NCBI RefSeq assembly: GCF_022647665.1
Contig: NZ_CP071872.1
Location: 7,626,001 to 7,690,000, forward strand
Direction: 5' to 3'
Length of the DNA: 64,000 nucleotides
From: Streptomyces formicae
GTDB taxonomy: Bacteria; Actinomycetota; Actinomycetes; Streptomycetales; Streptomycetaceae
The translations under genes and the position numbers were made by a program. The notes under the pieces are model-generated. The model had not been told where the DNA came from. It saw only the letters and a list, made by a program, of their open reading frames with translations, and made no database searches. Below, in pieces: positions 1 to 7,948 of the stretch. Positions within the stretch are counted from its first letter, which is position 1; every line of letters starts with the position of its first letter.

Positions 1-685
1 GGATCAGCTCGGCCAGCGCCAGCAGGCTCATCGAGGCCGCGCCGGTCACGTACACCGGCCACACCCCCAGCACGACCCGCAGCGTCCCGCGATCGCCGCC
101 GGCGGGGTCCTCCCCCGTCGCCCAGCCGGCGGGCAGCACCCACAGCCCCGCCACGGACGCGGCCATCAGCGCGGCGATGAGCAGCAGTGGCGCGTGCGGA
201 GCGGCCAGCGCCAGCGCCGCGGTCAGGGCCGGCGCCACGGCCCAGATGCCGAACGTCAGCACGGACTCCAGGCTCATCGCCTGGGCGACGGCCCGCTCGG
301 GCACGAGGCTGGTCAGCAGGGCCCGCATACCGCCGGGCGCGGCCGCGGGCCCGGCCCCCGCGACGAAGGCGAAGACGCCGAGCAGCACCGGGGGCGCCTC
401 GTGCGCGACGCCCAGTGCCCCGAACCCCGCCGCGCCGGCCGCGAGTCCGGCGGCCAGCTGCGGCCGCGCCCGCTCGGGCCGCATCCGCATCCCGAGCAGC
501 GGCGCCCCGACGATCTCGCCGATGACGTACACGGCGGCGAGCACCGCACCCAGCGTGTAGCCCCCGGGCCGTTCCCGTACGAGGAAGACGAGCGCGAGCG
601 GCGCGGCCGCCACCGGCAGCCGCGCACCGACGGCCACCGCCCCCCAGGTCAGTACGGCCCGGCTGATGATCTCGCGATACGCCAT
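1..685 (-). CDS. MFS transporter, 3' end missing
   Basis: The ATG is at 685 on the minus strand and the frame stays open to the left edge, so only the N-terminal ~228 residues are present. The translation is a run of hydrophobic helices rich in Ala, Leu, Val and Gly. Short basic loops separate them, including a loop with RMRPERARPQ after the second or third helix, as in the cytoplasmic loop between helices 2 and 3 of major facilitator permeases. It is probably an integral membrane exporter, and no substrate can be inferred. It is read in the same direction as the alcohol dehydrogenase operon, whose stop lies 46 bp upstream. It has no obvious Shine-Dalgarno sequence, so it may be read through from that operon. 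Confidence 0.72.
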   Translation of the reverse strand, partial: MAYREIISRAVLTWGAVAVGARLPVAAAPLALVFLVRERPGGYTLGAVLAAVYVIGEIVGAPLLGMRMRPERARPQLAAGLAAGAAGFGALGVAHEAPPVLLGVFAFVAGAGPAAAPGGMRALLTSLVPERAVAQAMSLESVLTFGIWAVAPALTAALALAAPHAPLLLIAALMAASVAGLWVLPAGWATGEDPAGGDRGTLRVVLGVWPVYVTGAASMSLLALAELI

Positions 686-731
686 GGCCCGACGCTATCC
701 GGCTCCCGGCGGACGGCCGCAAGCGCTTTGT

Positions 732-1781
732 TCAGAACGTCAGCACCCCCCGGGCCACCCGCCCCTGTTCCGCGTCGTCCGCGGCCTTCGCGAAGTCCTC
801 GACCGGGTACACCTCCGTCACCAGCTCGTCGAGGAGCAGCCGCCCTTCGCCGTAGAGCCGGGCGTACAGCGCGATGTCGCGCTGCGGCCGCGATGAGCCG
901 TACCGGCAGCCCAGGATGGACTTGTCCAGGAACATCGCGGCGGGCAGGAACGTCGCCTCGGCAGTCGGGGCCGGCATGCCGAGCAGGACCGCCTGGCCGT
1001 GCCGGTCGAGGAGGTCGATCGCCTGCCGCACGAGCCCCGTGTGCCCGACGCACTCGAAGACGTGCTGGGCGCCGTCGGGGAGAACCTCCCGCACCCCCTC
1101 CACCGACGTGAGGAAGTGGGTGGCGCCGAAGAGCCGGGCCGTCTCCTCCTTCGCCGGGTTCGTGTCGACGGCGACGATGGTGGACGCCCCGGCGAGCCGG
1201 GCGCCCTGAAGGACGTTGAGGCCGATGCCGCCGGATCCGATGACGACGACGGTGTCGCCGATGGCGACCTTCGCCCGGTTGAGGACGGCGCCCACACCGG
1301 TGAGGACGCCGCAGCCGATGAGCGCGGCGGAGGCGAGGGGGATCTCCCGGGGGATCTTCACCGCCTGTACGGCCTTCACCAGCGTCCGTTCCGCGAAGGC
1401 GGAGTTGGAGGCGAACTGGTACAGCTGCTCGCCCGCCCGCGAGAACGGCCGCTCCGGGCGCCCGATCGCCCTGCGGCACATGGTCGGCCGCCCCCGGTCG
1501 CACTCGGCGCATGCCCTGCAGCCGGCGAGCGTCGACATCGACACATGGTCACCGGGCGCGACGTGGGTGACGCCGGGGCCGACCGCCTCGACGACACCCG
1601 CGCCCTCGTGGCCGAGCACGACGGGCACGGGGAAGGGGATCGTCCCGTCGATCACCGACAGATCGCTGTGGCAGAGCCCGGCCGCGGCCACGGCGACCAG
1701 CACCTCGCCGGGGCCCGGGTCCCGTATCTCCAGATCGTCGGCCACCTCGGCCCGTTCACCGTCGAAGACGACACCTCTCAC
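732..1781 (-). CDS. Zinc-dependent alcohol dehydrogenase (MDR family)
   Basis: This 349-aa protein is a medium-chain dehydrogenase oxidising an alcohol or hydroxyacyl intermediate with NAD(P). Catalytic-zinc ligands are visible in GLCHSD (Cys, about residue 37) and GHEG. The structural-zinc loop follows with four cysteines (GCRACAECDRGRPTMC, about residues 85-100). The Rossmann motif is GSGGIGLN near residue 176. The GTG start at 1781 overlaps the stop of the preceding acyl-CoA dehydrogenase by four bases (GTGA), which implies translational coupling. It is the last gene of the SDR, ACAD and ADH operon. The closest type is the class III-like ADHs that accompany acyl-CoA gene sets; its substrate is unknown. 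Confidence 0.9.
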   Translation of the reverse strand: MRGVVFDGERAEVADDLEIRDPGPGEVLVAVAAAGLCHSDLSVIDGTIPFPVPVVLGHEGAGVVEAVGPGVTHVAPGDHVSMSTLAGCRACAECDRGRPTMCRRAIGRPERPFSRAGEQLYQFASNSAFAERTLVKAVQAVKIPREIPLASAALIGCGVLTGVGAVLNRAKVAIGDTVVVIGSGGIGLNVLQGARLAGASTIVAVDTNPAKEETARLFGATHFLTSVEGVREVLPDGAQHVFECVGHTGLVRQAIDLLDRHGQAVLLGMPAPTAEATFLPAAMFLDKSILGCRYGSSRPQRDIALYARLYGEGRLLLDELVTEVYPVEDFAKAADDAEQGRVARGVLTF

Positions 1782-2911
1782 CGCTGCTCCCTGGGTAGGC
1801 CGAGCACGCGCTCGGCGATGATGTTCCGCTGGATCTCGTCCGAGCCGCCGTAGATCGTGTCGGCGCGGGTGAAGAGGAAGAGCCGCTGAAGCTCGTCGAG
1901 TTCGTACGCGGACGACCACGCGCCCGGACCGGCCGCGGCGGCCGCGCCCCGGATCTGCATCGCCAGCTCGCCGAGGCGCTGGTGCCAGCGGCCCCAGAGC
2001 AGCTTCGCGACGCTGGGGGCGCCCGGGTCGCCCGTGCTGCCCAGCGTCCTCAGGGCGTTCCAGCGCATGGTGCGCAGCTCGGCCCACTGGTGCACGAGGC
2101 GGTCGCGCAGGACGGGGTCGGTGGCAGCGCCGTTCGCGACGGCCAGGGCGACGATCCGCTCCAGCTCCTCCTCGAAGCCGATCTGCTGGACGAGCGTCGA
2201 CACCCCGCGTTCCAGGGCGAGCAGGCCCACGGCGACCTGCCAGCCGTTGCCCTCGCCGCCGACCACGTCGACGGCTTCGGCGCCGTCGAAGAAGACCTCG
2301 TTGAACTCGCTCGTGCCCGTCATCTGCCGGATGGGCCGTACGTCGATCCGGCCCGGCTGGTCCATCGGCACCAGCAGGAACGACAGGCCGTGGTGGCGGA
2401 CGGAGCCGGGCTCGGTGCGGGCGAGGACGAAGCACCAGTGGGCCTCGTGGGCGAGGGAGGTCCAGATCTTCTGCCCGGTGACCCGGTATCCGGTGCCGTC
2501 GCGGACGGCCCTGGTACGGACCGACGCGAGGTCCGAGCCTGCGCCGGGCTCGCTGTAGCCCTGGCACCAGAGCTCCTCGCCGCGGGCGATACCGGGCAGG
2601 TGCCGGGTCTGCTGCTCCTGGCTGCCGTAGGCGATGAGGGTCGGGGCCAGCAGGTTCTCGCCGATGTGGCCGAGGCGGGCGGGTGCGCGGAAGCGGGCGT
2701 ACTCCTCGGCCCACACGACCTGCTGGGTGAGGGTGGCGTGGCGGTTGCCGTACTCGGCGTCCGCGGCCCAGCCGAGGCCGATCCAGCCGTCACGACCGAG
2801 CGTCCGCTCCCATGCCGGACCTTCGGCGGCGTCCCCCGCGAGATGCGCGCCGAGCCACTCACGGGCCTCGCGCCGGAAGGTGTCGTCCTCCGGGCCGAAC
2901 TCGAAGTCCAT
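1778..2911 (-). CDS. Acyl-CoA dehydrogenase
   Basis: This 377-aa flavoprotein has the three-domain ACAD layout: a helical N domain, a middle beta domain with WCQGYSEPGAGSDLAS and KIWTS motifs (about residues 115-155), and a C-terminal helical domain with YGGSDEIQRNIIAERVLGLP. The family introduces an alpha-beta double bond in an acyl-CoA using FAD. The last motif places it with the actinobacterial FadE-like enzymes of steroid, terpenoid and cyclic-acid pathways rather than with straight-chain short ACADs. AGGAGG lies six bases before the ATG. It follows the SDR gene by 80 bp and overlaps the alcohol dehydrogenase start. Substrate chain type cannot be told from sequence. Confidence 0.92.
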   Translation of the reverse strand: MDFEFGPEDDTFRREAREWLGAHLAGDAAEGPAWERTLGRDGWIGLGWAADAEYGNRHATLTQQVVWAEEYARFRAPARLGHIGENLLAPTLIAYGSQEQQTRHLPGIARGEELWCQGYSEPGAGSDLASVRTRAVRDGTGYRVTGQKIWTSLAHEAHWCFVLARTEPGSVRHHGLSFLLVPMDQPGRIDVRPIRQMTGTSEFNEVFFDGAEAVDVVGGEGNGWQVAVGLLALERGVSTLVQQIGFEEELERIVALAVANGAATDPVLRDRLVHQWAELRTMRWNALRTLGSTGDPGAPSVAKLLWGRWHQRLGELAMQIRGAAAAAGPGAWSSAYELDELQRLFLFTRADTIYGGSDEIQRNIIAERVLGLPREQR

Positions 2912-2991
2912 GCACGCCTCCTGTCGTGGCGGGCGGGGATTCCCCCGCCCCTCCGCCTGCCTCCGTACGCGTCAGCCGGCCCCGGGATGGG

Positions 2992-3903
2992 CTACGCGTT
3001 CGGGCGGTCGCCCGAGGCCGCCGCCCGGGCCATCTCCTCCAGGCGCGCCAGCATCGGCATGGGGTCCGTCCCCACCGTTCCCGGAAGGAAGTCCGCGATC
3101 TTCTCGGGGGTCCAGGCGCCGTCCGCGTATCCGGCACGCAGTTCCCGCGGCTGCGCCCAGACCGCGATCTTGGGGCCCGCGATCGTGTAGACCTGACCGG
3201 TGATGTTCTCCGCCTTCGCGCGGTCGGAGAGCAGGTAGACGACGAGTGCGGCGACGTCCTCCGGCTCGCCGATCTCCTTCAGCTCCATGGGGACGTTCGC
3301 GGACATGCGCGTCCGTGCGACCGGGGCGACCGCGTTCGCCGTGACGCCGTACTTGTGCAGGCCGAGCGCGGCGCTGCGGACCAGGGAGATGATTCCGCCC
3401 TTGGCGGCGGAGTAGTTGGCCTGGGCGACCGAGCCCTGGTGGTTGCCGCTGGTGAAGCCGATGAGCGTGCCGTCGCCCTGTTTGCGCATCACCGCCGACG
3501 CGGCCCGGAAGACGGTGAAGGTGCCCTTCAGATGGGTGGCGACGACCGGGTCCCACTCCTCCTCGGTCATGTTGAAGAGCATGCGCTCGCGCAGGATGCC
3601 GGCGACACAGACGACGCCGTCGATCCGCCCGTACCGCGCCAGCGCCGTGTCGGTGACCCGCTGTCCGCCCGCCATGGTCGAGATGTCGTCCGCGACGGCG
3701 ACCGCGTCGCCGCCCGCGGCCTCGATCTCCTTGACGACGGCCTCGGCGATCTCCGACGCGGGCTCGGCGCCCTCGACCGAGACCCCGTAGTCGTTGACGA
3801 CGACCTTCGCTCCCTCGGCGGCGCAGGCGAGGGCCACGGCGCGGCCGATGCCGCGCCCGGCACCGGTCACGGCGACGACCTTGCCTGCCAAGAAGTTCCC
3901 CAC
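2992..3903 (-). CDS. SDR family oxidoreductase (3-hydroxyacyl-CoA dehydrogenase-like)
   Basis: This 303-aa short-chain dehydrogenase has the TGxGxGIG cofactor motif at residues 13-20 (TGAGRGIG), the VVVNDYG segment at the end of strand 2, and the catalytic YSAAK (Tyr-x3-Lys) in mid-protein. VVVNDYG is characteristic of the multifunctional-enzyme type 2 / (3R)-hydroxyacyl-CoA dehydrogenase branch, so a hydroxyacyl-CoA substrate is plausible, but this is inference. It is the first gene of the operon running down to 732. The operator-like palindrome at 3925-3941 lies immediately upstream and is shared with the divergent cyclase gene. Confidence 0.9.
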   Translation of the reverse strand: MGNFLAGKVVAVTGAGRGIGRAVALACAAEGAKVVVNDYGVSVEGAEPASEIAEAVVKEIEAAGGDAVAVADDISTMAGGQRVTDTALARYGRIDGVVCVAGILRERMLFNMTEEEWDPVVATHLKGTFTVFRAASAVMRKQGDGTLIGFTSGNHQGSVAQANYSAAKGGIISLVRSAALGLHKYGVTANAVAPVARTRMSANVPMELKEIGEPEDVAALVVYLLSDRAKAENITGQVYTIAGPKIAVWAQPRELRAGYADGAWTPEKIADFLPGTVGTDPMPMLARLEEMARAAASGDRPNA

Positions 3904-3924
3904 GTCCGGCCCCTTCCCGCGGTT

Positions 3925-3941
3925 TCTGACGGACCGTTAGA
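3925..3941. promoter_or_regulatory. Operator-like palindrome, copy 1
   Basis: TCTGACGGACCGTTAGA is a 17-bp dyad with one mismatched pair, located in the 91-bp gap between the divergent SDR and cyclase genes. Closely matching sites occur at 9159-9175 and 9237-9253. Its size and symmetry fit a TetR-type repressor. No TetR gene lies beside these genes in the window. Confidence 0.7.
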
Positions 3942-3994
3942 TTCTATGAGCGGCCGCCCACCCCAGCACAAGACCCAGGAACCGAGGAGGACCG

Positions 3995-4921
3995 ATGTCA
4001 CTGCCGGAGGAGTTCCATGAGATCGCCAAGCGCGTGAACAACTGGGGGCGTTGGGGCGCGGACGACGAGATCGGCACGCTCAACCTGATCACCGGCGAGG
4101 TGGTGCGGGGCGCCGCGGCGGAGGTCCGCAACGGGCGCCGCGTGCCGTTGGCCCTGCCCCTTCAGCAGGACGGCGTGCAGACCGGCATGATCCCGGGCCG
4201 GGTCAACCCGCTGCACACGATGGTCCAGATCAACCAGGAGCTCTTCGGCCCCGGCACGGTCGCCACCAGCGACGACGCCGTGACCATGGGGCTCCAGGCG
4301 GCCACCCACTGGGACGCGCTCACGCACGCCTCGCACTCGGGGAGGATCTACAACGGCCGCCCCTCCGACTCCATCACGGCCCACGAGGGCGCCCGCTTCA
4401 GCGGTATCGACAAGGTCACCACGCTCGTCTCACGCGGCGTGCTGCTCGACGTCGCCCGCGCGAAGGGCGTGGACCGGCTGCCCGGCGACCATGCGGTCAC
4501 GCCGGAAGACCTGGCGGAGGCGGAGGAGTTCGGCGGCGTGCGCGTACGGGCCGGGGACGTCGTGCTCGTACGGACCGGGCAGATCCAGGTGTACCTGGGC
4601 GGCGACAAGCACGGGTACGGCTATCCGTCGCCGGGGCTCTCGATCCGTACGCCCGAGTGGTTCCACAGCCGCGACACCGCGGCCGTCGCGAACGACACGC
4701 TCACCTTCGAGATCTTCCCGCCGGAGCACGAGAACCTGTGGCTGCCCGTGCACGCGCTCGATCTGGTCGAGATGGGCATGCTCCAGGGGCAGAACTGGAA
4801 TCTGGAGGGGCTGTCCACGGCCTGCGCCGATGAAGGGCGGTACGCCTTCCTCCTGTCGGCAACGCCCGAGCCGTTCGTGGGCGGCACGGGGACGCCCGTC
4901 GCTCCGGTCGCGGTGCTGTAG
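3995..4921 (+). CDS. Cyclase-family (PF04199) metal-dependent hydrolase
   Basis: This 308-aa protein belongs to the cyclase / kynurenine-formamidase-like superfamily. The N-terminus has the recurrent NNWGRWGADDEIGTLN block. The metal-site region is HWDALTHASHSG (about residues 103-114), a variant of the usual HxGTHxDxxxH motif. Members hydrolyse amides or open lactone and enol rings. Here the gene faces a beta-oxidation-type operon and shares its operator, so ring opening or hydrolysis of a pathway intermediate is plausible but not shown. The ATG is preceded by GAGGAGG at a good distance. It appears monocistronic. Confidence 0.85.
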   Translation: MSLPEEFHEIAKRVNNWGRWGADDEIGTLNLITGEVVRGAAAEVRNGRRVPLALPLQQDGVQTGMIPGRVNPLHTMVQINQELFGPGTVATSDDAVTMGLQAATHWDALTHASHSGRIYNGRPSDSITAHEGARFSGIDKVTTLVSRGVLLDVARAKGVDRLPGDHAVTPEDLAEAEEFGGVRVRAGDVVLVRTGQIQVYLGGDKHGYGYPSPGLSIRTPEWFHSRDTAAVANDTLTFEIFPPEHENLWLPVHALDLVEMGMLQGQNWNLEGLSTACADEGRYAFLLSATPEPFVGGTGTPVAPVAVL

Positions 4922-4924
4922 GCC

Positions 4925-5013
4925 CCGCGTAGACCCGTACGCCCGTACGCCCGTAAGCACGTCGGCCCGTAAGCCCGTAAGCCCGTAGACCCCTGAGTCC
5001 GTACGCCCGTGAG
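4925..5013. repeat. Degenerate tandem repeat of a ~9-bp CCCGTAmGc unit
   Basis: After the cyclase stop, about nine imperfect copies of units such as cccgtacgc, cccgtaagc and cccgtagac follow head to tail up to the 3' end of the next minus-strand gene. I see no coding sense and no hairpin terminator in it. It looks like a minisatellite-type expansion in the gap between two convergent genes. Confidence 0.6.
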
Positions 5014-5024
5014 CCTCGCAGGCC

Positions 5025-5486
5025 CTAAGCCGTCGGCACCGGTGCCGGCGCACCTGCCGCGCCCGCCGGAACCGCTTCACCGGGCACCGCGGCCCCGGCG
5101 CACCGGTCGACCTCGCACCAGATGCTCTTGCCGGCCCCCTCGGGCTGCCAGCCCCAGCGGTCGGCGAGTCCGTCGACCAGCTCCAGGCCCCGGCCGTTGG
5201 TGTCGTCACCCTGCGCGTGGCGCGGCTGCGGGGGCCGGGCGCTGGTGTCGGCGACCTCCACCCGGACCGCGTCGCCCGCGCCGAAGAGCATGCGCAGCAC
5301 AGCGGGACAGCCGGTGTGCACCACCGCGTTGGTGACGAGCTCCGAGATGAGCAGCACCAGCGTCTCCGCCAGCGGCTCGTCGTCCCCTATCCCGGAACCG
5401 GCGAGCCGCGAACGGGCCCACCTCCGGGCACGTCCCACCTCGGCGGGATCGGGTCCGACCTCCAACTGAACCTGAAGCACCTGCAC
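5025..5486 (-). CDS. ATP-binding protein, RsbW/anti-sigma kinase-like (HATPase_c_2)
   Basis: This is a 153-aa GHKL ATPase domain. The N box is ELVTNAVVH (about residues 49-57), the G1 box is VEVADTSARPPQP, and the G2 box is GRGLELVDGLADRWGW. This is the stand-alone serine-kinase or anti-sigma-like family that is very abundant in Streptomyces, where members bind anti-sigma antagonists or act in SpoIIE/RsbW-type switches. The C-terminal ~30 residues are Ala/Pro/Val-rich and probably disordered. The GTG start (VQVLQVQL) is the most likely one; the upstream in-frame region has no good ribosome site. No cognate partner lies next to it. Confidence 0.85.
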   Translation of the reverse strand: MQVLQVQLEVGPDPAEVGRARRWARSRLAGSGIGDDEPLAETLVLLISELVTNAVVHTGCPAVLRMLFGAGDAVRVEVADTSARPPQPRHAQGDDTNGRGLELVDGLADRWGWQPEGAGKSIWCEVDRCAGAAVPGEAVPAGAAGAPAPVPTA

Positions 5487-5628
5487 CGTTCACACCATCC
5501 GAACCGGCGGACACATCGCCTCGCGCCTCACGGCCATCACGGAACGTGATGCCCTTATGAGACAGCATGGTTGACGTACAGTCACCGCAACAAGCGCTTC
5601 GGGCATATTCCAGCGCGAAGGAGTATGC

Positions 5629-5829
5629 GTGGTGCATACTGTGCGGCGCACACTGCGGGCAGTCGAACACCCTGTGCGAGCGGCGCTTTTCGCTCCGGCG
5701 GCCATGCCGGTGCCCGGCCGGAGGTTCGGGGCCAATCCGGTGGAGCCGCACATGTCACACTCCCCGGAGCAGCACGCATCTCGCACCCCACGGAGCGTAC
5801 CGGAGGGCGGGCCCGACTCCGGGCCGTGA
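5629..5829 (+). CDS. Small hypothetical protein (66 aa)
   Basis: This short ORF starts at GTG GTG, five bases after a clear GAAGGAG ribosome site, and is divergent from the anti-sigma-like gene. The product is basic in its first half and Ser/Pro/His-rich at the end (PHMSHSPEQHASRTP). No domain is recognised. An overlapping frame starts at an ATG two bases after the GAAGGAG (5625), but that spacing is too short and the codon bias is poor. A TTGACG at 5573-5578 could be a -35 element, but I see no good -10 partner. Real but uncharacterised, or a regulatory leader; uncertain. Confidence 0.4.
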   Translation: MVHTVRRTLRAVEHPVRAALFAPAAMPVPGRRFGANPVEPHMSHSPEQHASRTPRSVPEGGPDSGP

Positions 5830-5919
5830 CGAGTCCGCGAAGGACACAACCCGGTATCAACGTGCGGAGCCACGCACGGTGACATACCGACCCCTCCGTC
5901 CCTGCGCTCGCGCGCTCGC

Positions 5920-6813
5920 TCAGAGCGCCGCCGCCAGCAACTCCTCCGCCTGGTCCGCCGTCTGCCGGAAGCGGGCCCGCACCCAGGCCCGCTTGAGGTG
6001 CAGATGCACGTCGGCCTCCCAGGTGAAGCCCATGCCGCCGTGCACCTGGAGGCAGTCACGGGCCCCCTGGACAGCCGCCTCGTCGGCGAGGAGTTTGGCG
6101 CCCGCGGTCTCGACCCGGTCGGCGGTGACGGCCGCCGCGTACACGGCGGCGCGGGCGAGTTCGGTGCGCACCAGCATCTGCGCGCAGAGGTGCTTGACCG
6201 CCTGGAAACCGCCGATGGGCCGGCCGAACTGTTCGCGCTCCTTGGCGTACCGCACCGCCAGCTCGGTGGTGCGGGCCGCGGATCCGAGCTGCTCGGCCGC
6301 CGTGAGCAGAACGCCGGCCGGGTCGGCCTCCAGCTCCGGCGCCGCCCCCGCCGGCAGCCGGTGCAGGGGGGTGAGCGGATCGACGGATCGTACGGCGACG
6401 GCCCCGACGGCCCCGACGGCCCCGTCCCGGTACCCGGCCACCGCGTCGGCCTCGTCCAGCCATGCCACGAGCGCGCCGTCCACCGCGGTCACCACGGTCT
6501 CGCCGGTGGCCGCACCGGGCACCGTCCCCGCCGCGAGGTGCGTGGCCACGAGGGGGCCGGGCAGCAGCACCCGTCCGGCCTCCTCGAACGCGAGCACCGC
6601 CTCGGGCAGTCCGAGCCCGACCCCGCCCTCCGCCTCGGGCAGCCGCAGCGCGAAGAACCCGGCGTCGCCGAGCTCCCGCCACAGCGCCCGGTCCAGCGCG
6701 GGCGGCTCCCGGTCGGCCGCCGCGCGCAGCGCGGTGCGGGGGAAGCGCGCCGCCAGGAGGTCGCGTACGCCCCTGCGCAGGGCGTGTTGGTCGTCCGTGA
6801 GTCGGAAGTCCAC
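5920..6813 (-). CDS. Acyl-CoA dehydrogenase, short form
   Basis: This 297-aa protein keeps the N-terminal helical domain and the C-terminal domain (REQFGRPIGGFQAVKHLCAQM, and LQVHGGMGFTWEADVHLHLKRA at the end). The middle beta domain is strongly reduced and contains an AVGAVGAV repeat. In actinobacteria such short ACADs pair with a full-length ACAD as alpha2beta2 heterotetramers (FadE pairs of steroid side-chain degradation). The adjacent gene one base upstream encodes a full-length ACAD, so a heteromeric enzyme is likely. The start is GTG at 6813. It is the last gene of the amidohydrolase, ACAD, ACAD operon. Confidence 0.87.
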   Translation of the reverse strand: MDFRLTDDQHALRRGVRDLLAARFPRTALRAAADREPPALDRALWRELGDAGFFALRLPEAEGGVGLGLPEAVLAFEEAGRVLLPGPLVATHLAAGTVPGAATGETVVTAVDGALVAWLDEADAVAGYRDGAVGAVGAVAVRSVDPLTPLHRLPAGAAPELEADPAGVLLTAAEQLGSAARTTELAVRYAKEREQFGRPIGGFQAVKHLCAQMLVRTELARAAVYAAAVTADRVETAGAKLLADEAAVQGARDCLQVHGGMGFTWEADVHLHLKRAWVRARFRQTADQAEELLAAAL

Positions 6814-6814
6814 G

Positions 6815-7948
6815 TCAGGGGCCCTTCGGCAGGCCGAGGACTCGCTCGGCGACGATGTTCCGCTGGATCTGGGAGGTGCCGGCGGCGATCGTGTACGACA
6901 GCGAGGAGAGCCGGTCCAGGGTCCACTCCCGGTCCAGGTCCAGCGCGTCGGGGCCGAGGACCTCGGCCGCCGTGTCGTACAGCTCCTGGCGGGCGTGCGA
7001 GTAGCGGAGCTTGAAGACCGAGCCGCCGACGCCCGGCACCCCGCCCGTGCGCGTCGCCTCGCTGACGTTCCACTGGGTGAGCCGCCACAGGGCGCCGAAC
7101 TCCGCGTTCAGCCTGCCCAGTCTGCGCCGCAGCACCGCATCGTCCCAGCGGCCGTCGGCGCGTGCCGCGCGCGCCAGCTCGCCCAGGGTGCGGCGGCAGG
7201 CGACGACTTCGCCGACGAAGGCCGTGCCGCGCTCGAAGGACAGGGTCACCATCGTGACCCGCCAGCCGTCGTTCTCCTCCCCCACCCGGTTGGCGGCCGG
7301 CACCCGCACCTCGTCCAGGAAGACCTCGGCGAACTCCGCCGACCCGGCCAGTGTGCGCAGCGGCCGAACGGTGATGCCGGGTGCGTCCATCGGCATCGCC
7401 AGCCAGGAGATCCCGCGGTGCTTCGGGGCGTCCGGGTCGGTGCGCACCAGCAGTTCGCACCAGTCGGCGACCTCCGCGTGCGAGGTCCAGATCTTCGACC
7501 CGGTCACCACGTACGTGTCGCCGTCCCGCACCGCCCGGGTCCGCAGCGAGGCGAGATCGGAGCCCGCGTCCGGCTCGCTGAAGCCCTGGCACCAGATCTC
7601 GTCGCCGCGCAGGATCGGCGTCAGCCAGCGTTCCCGCTGTTCCGGCGTCCCCTCGGCCGCGATCGTCGGCCCGGCGTGCAGCAGCCCGACGAAGTTGGCC
7701 CCCACATAGGGCGCTCCGGCCTTCTCCGTCTCCTCCAGGAAGATCAGCCGCTGGGTCGGGGACGCGTCCCAGTGGACGTCCGCGTATCCGGCGTCGTGCA
7801 GCGCCCGCTGCCAGCCCGTGTCGTACGCCCGGCGGCCGGGCCAGTCGTCGGGCGAGGGCTTCGGCGGCAGCTTCGGCAGGGCCACCGCGAGCCACTCCCG
7901 CAGCCTGGCCCTGAACGCCTCTTCCTCCTCCGTGTACGTCAGTTCCAC
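6815..7948 (-). CDS. Acyl-CoA dehydrogenase, full-length partner
   Basis: This 377-aa ACAD has WCQGFSEPDAGSDLAS and KIWTSHAEVADWCELL in the middle domain, and AAGTSQIQRNIVAERVLGLP at the C-terminus. The GTG start at 7948 shares one base with the stop codon of the amidohydrolase (TAGTG), and its own stop lies one base before the short ACAD. The three genes must therefore be co-translated. It is related to, but distinct from, the ACAD at 1778-2911, with the same C-terminal QRNI-ERVLGLP signature. It probably forms the FAD-binding heteromer with its short neighbour. Confidence 0.9.
   Translation of the reverse strand: MELTYTEEEEAFRARLREWLAVALPKLPPKPSPDDWPGRRAYDTGWQRALHDAGYADVHWDASPTQRLIFLEETEKAGAPYVGANFVGLLHAGPTIAAEGTPEQRERWLTPILRGDEIWCQGFSEPDAGSDLASLRTRAVRDGDTYVVTGSKIWTSHAEVADWCELLVRTDPDAPKHRGISWLAMPMDAPGITVRPLRTLAGSAEFAEVFLDEVRVPAANRVGEENDGWRVTMVTLSFERGTAFVGEVVACRRTLGELARAARADGRWDDAVLRRRLGRLNAEFGALWRLTQWNVSEATRTGGVPGVGGSVFKLRYSHARQELYDTAAEVLGPDALDLDREWTLDRLSSLSYTIAAGTSQIQRNIVAERVLGLPKGP

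Noticed and set aside
732..2714. 660-codon open frame covering the ACAD and the alcohol dehydrogenase
   Set aside because: Only the last 349 codons match the dehydrogenase; the front is the antiphase shadow of the ACAD gene.
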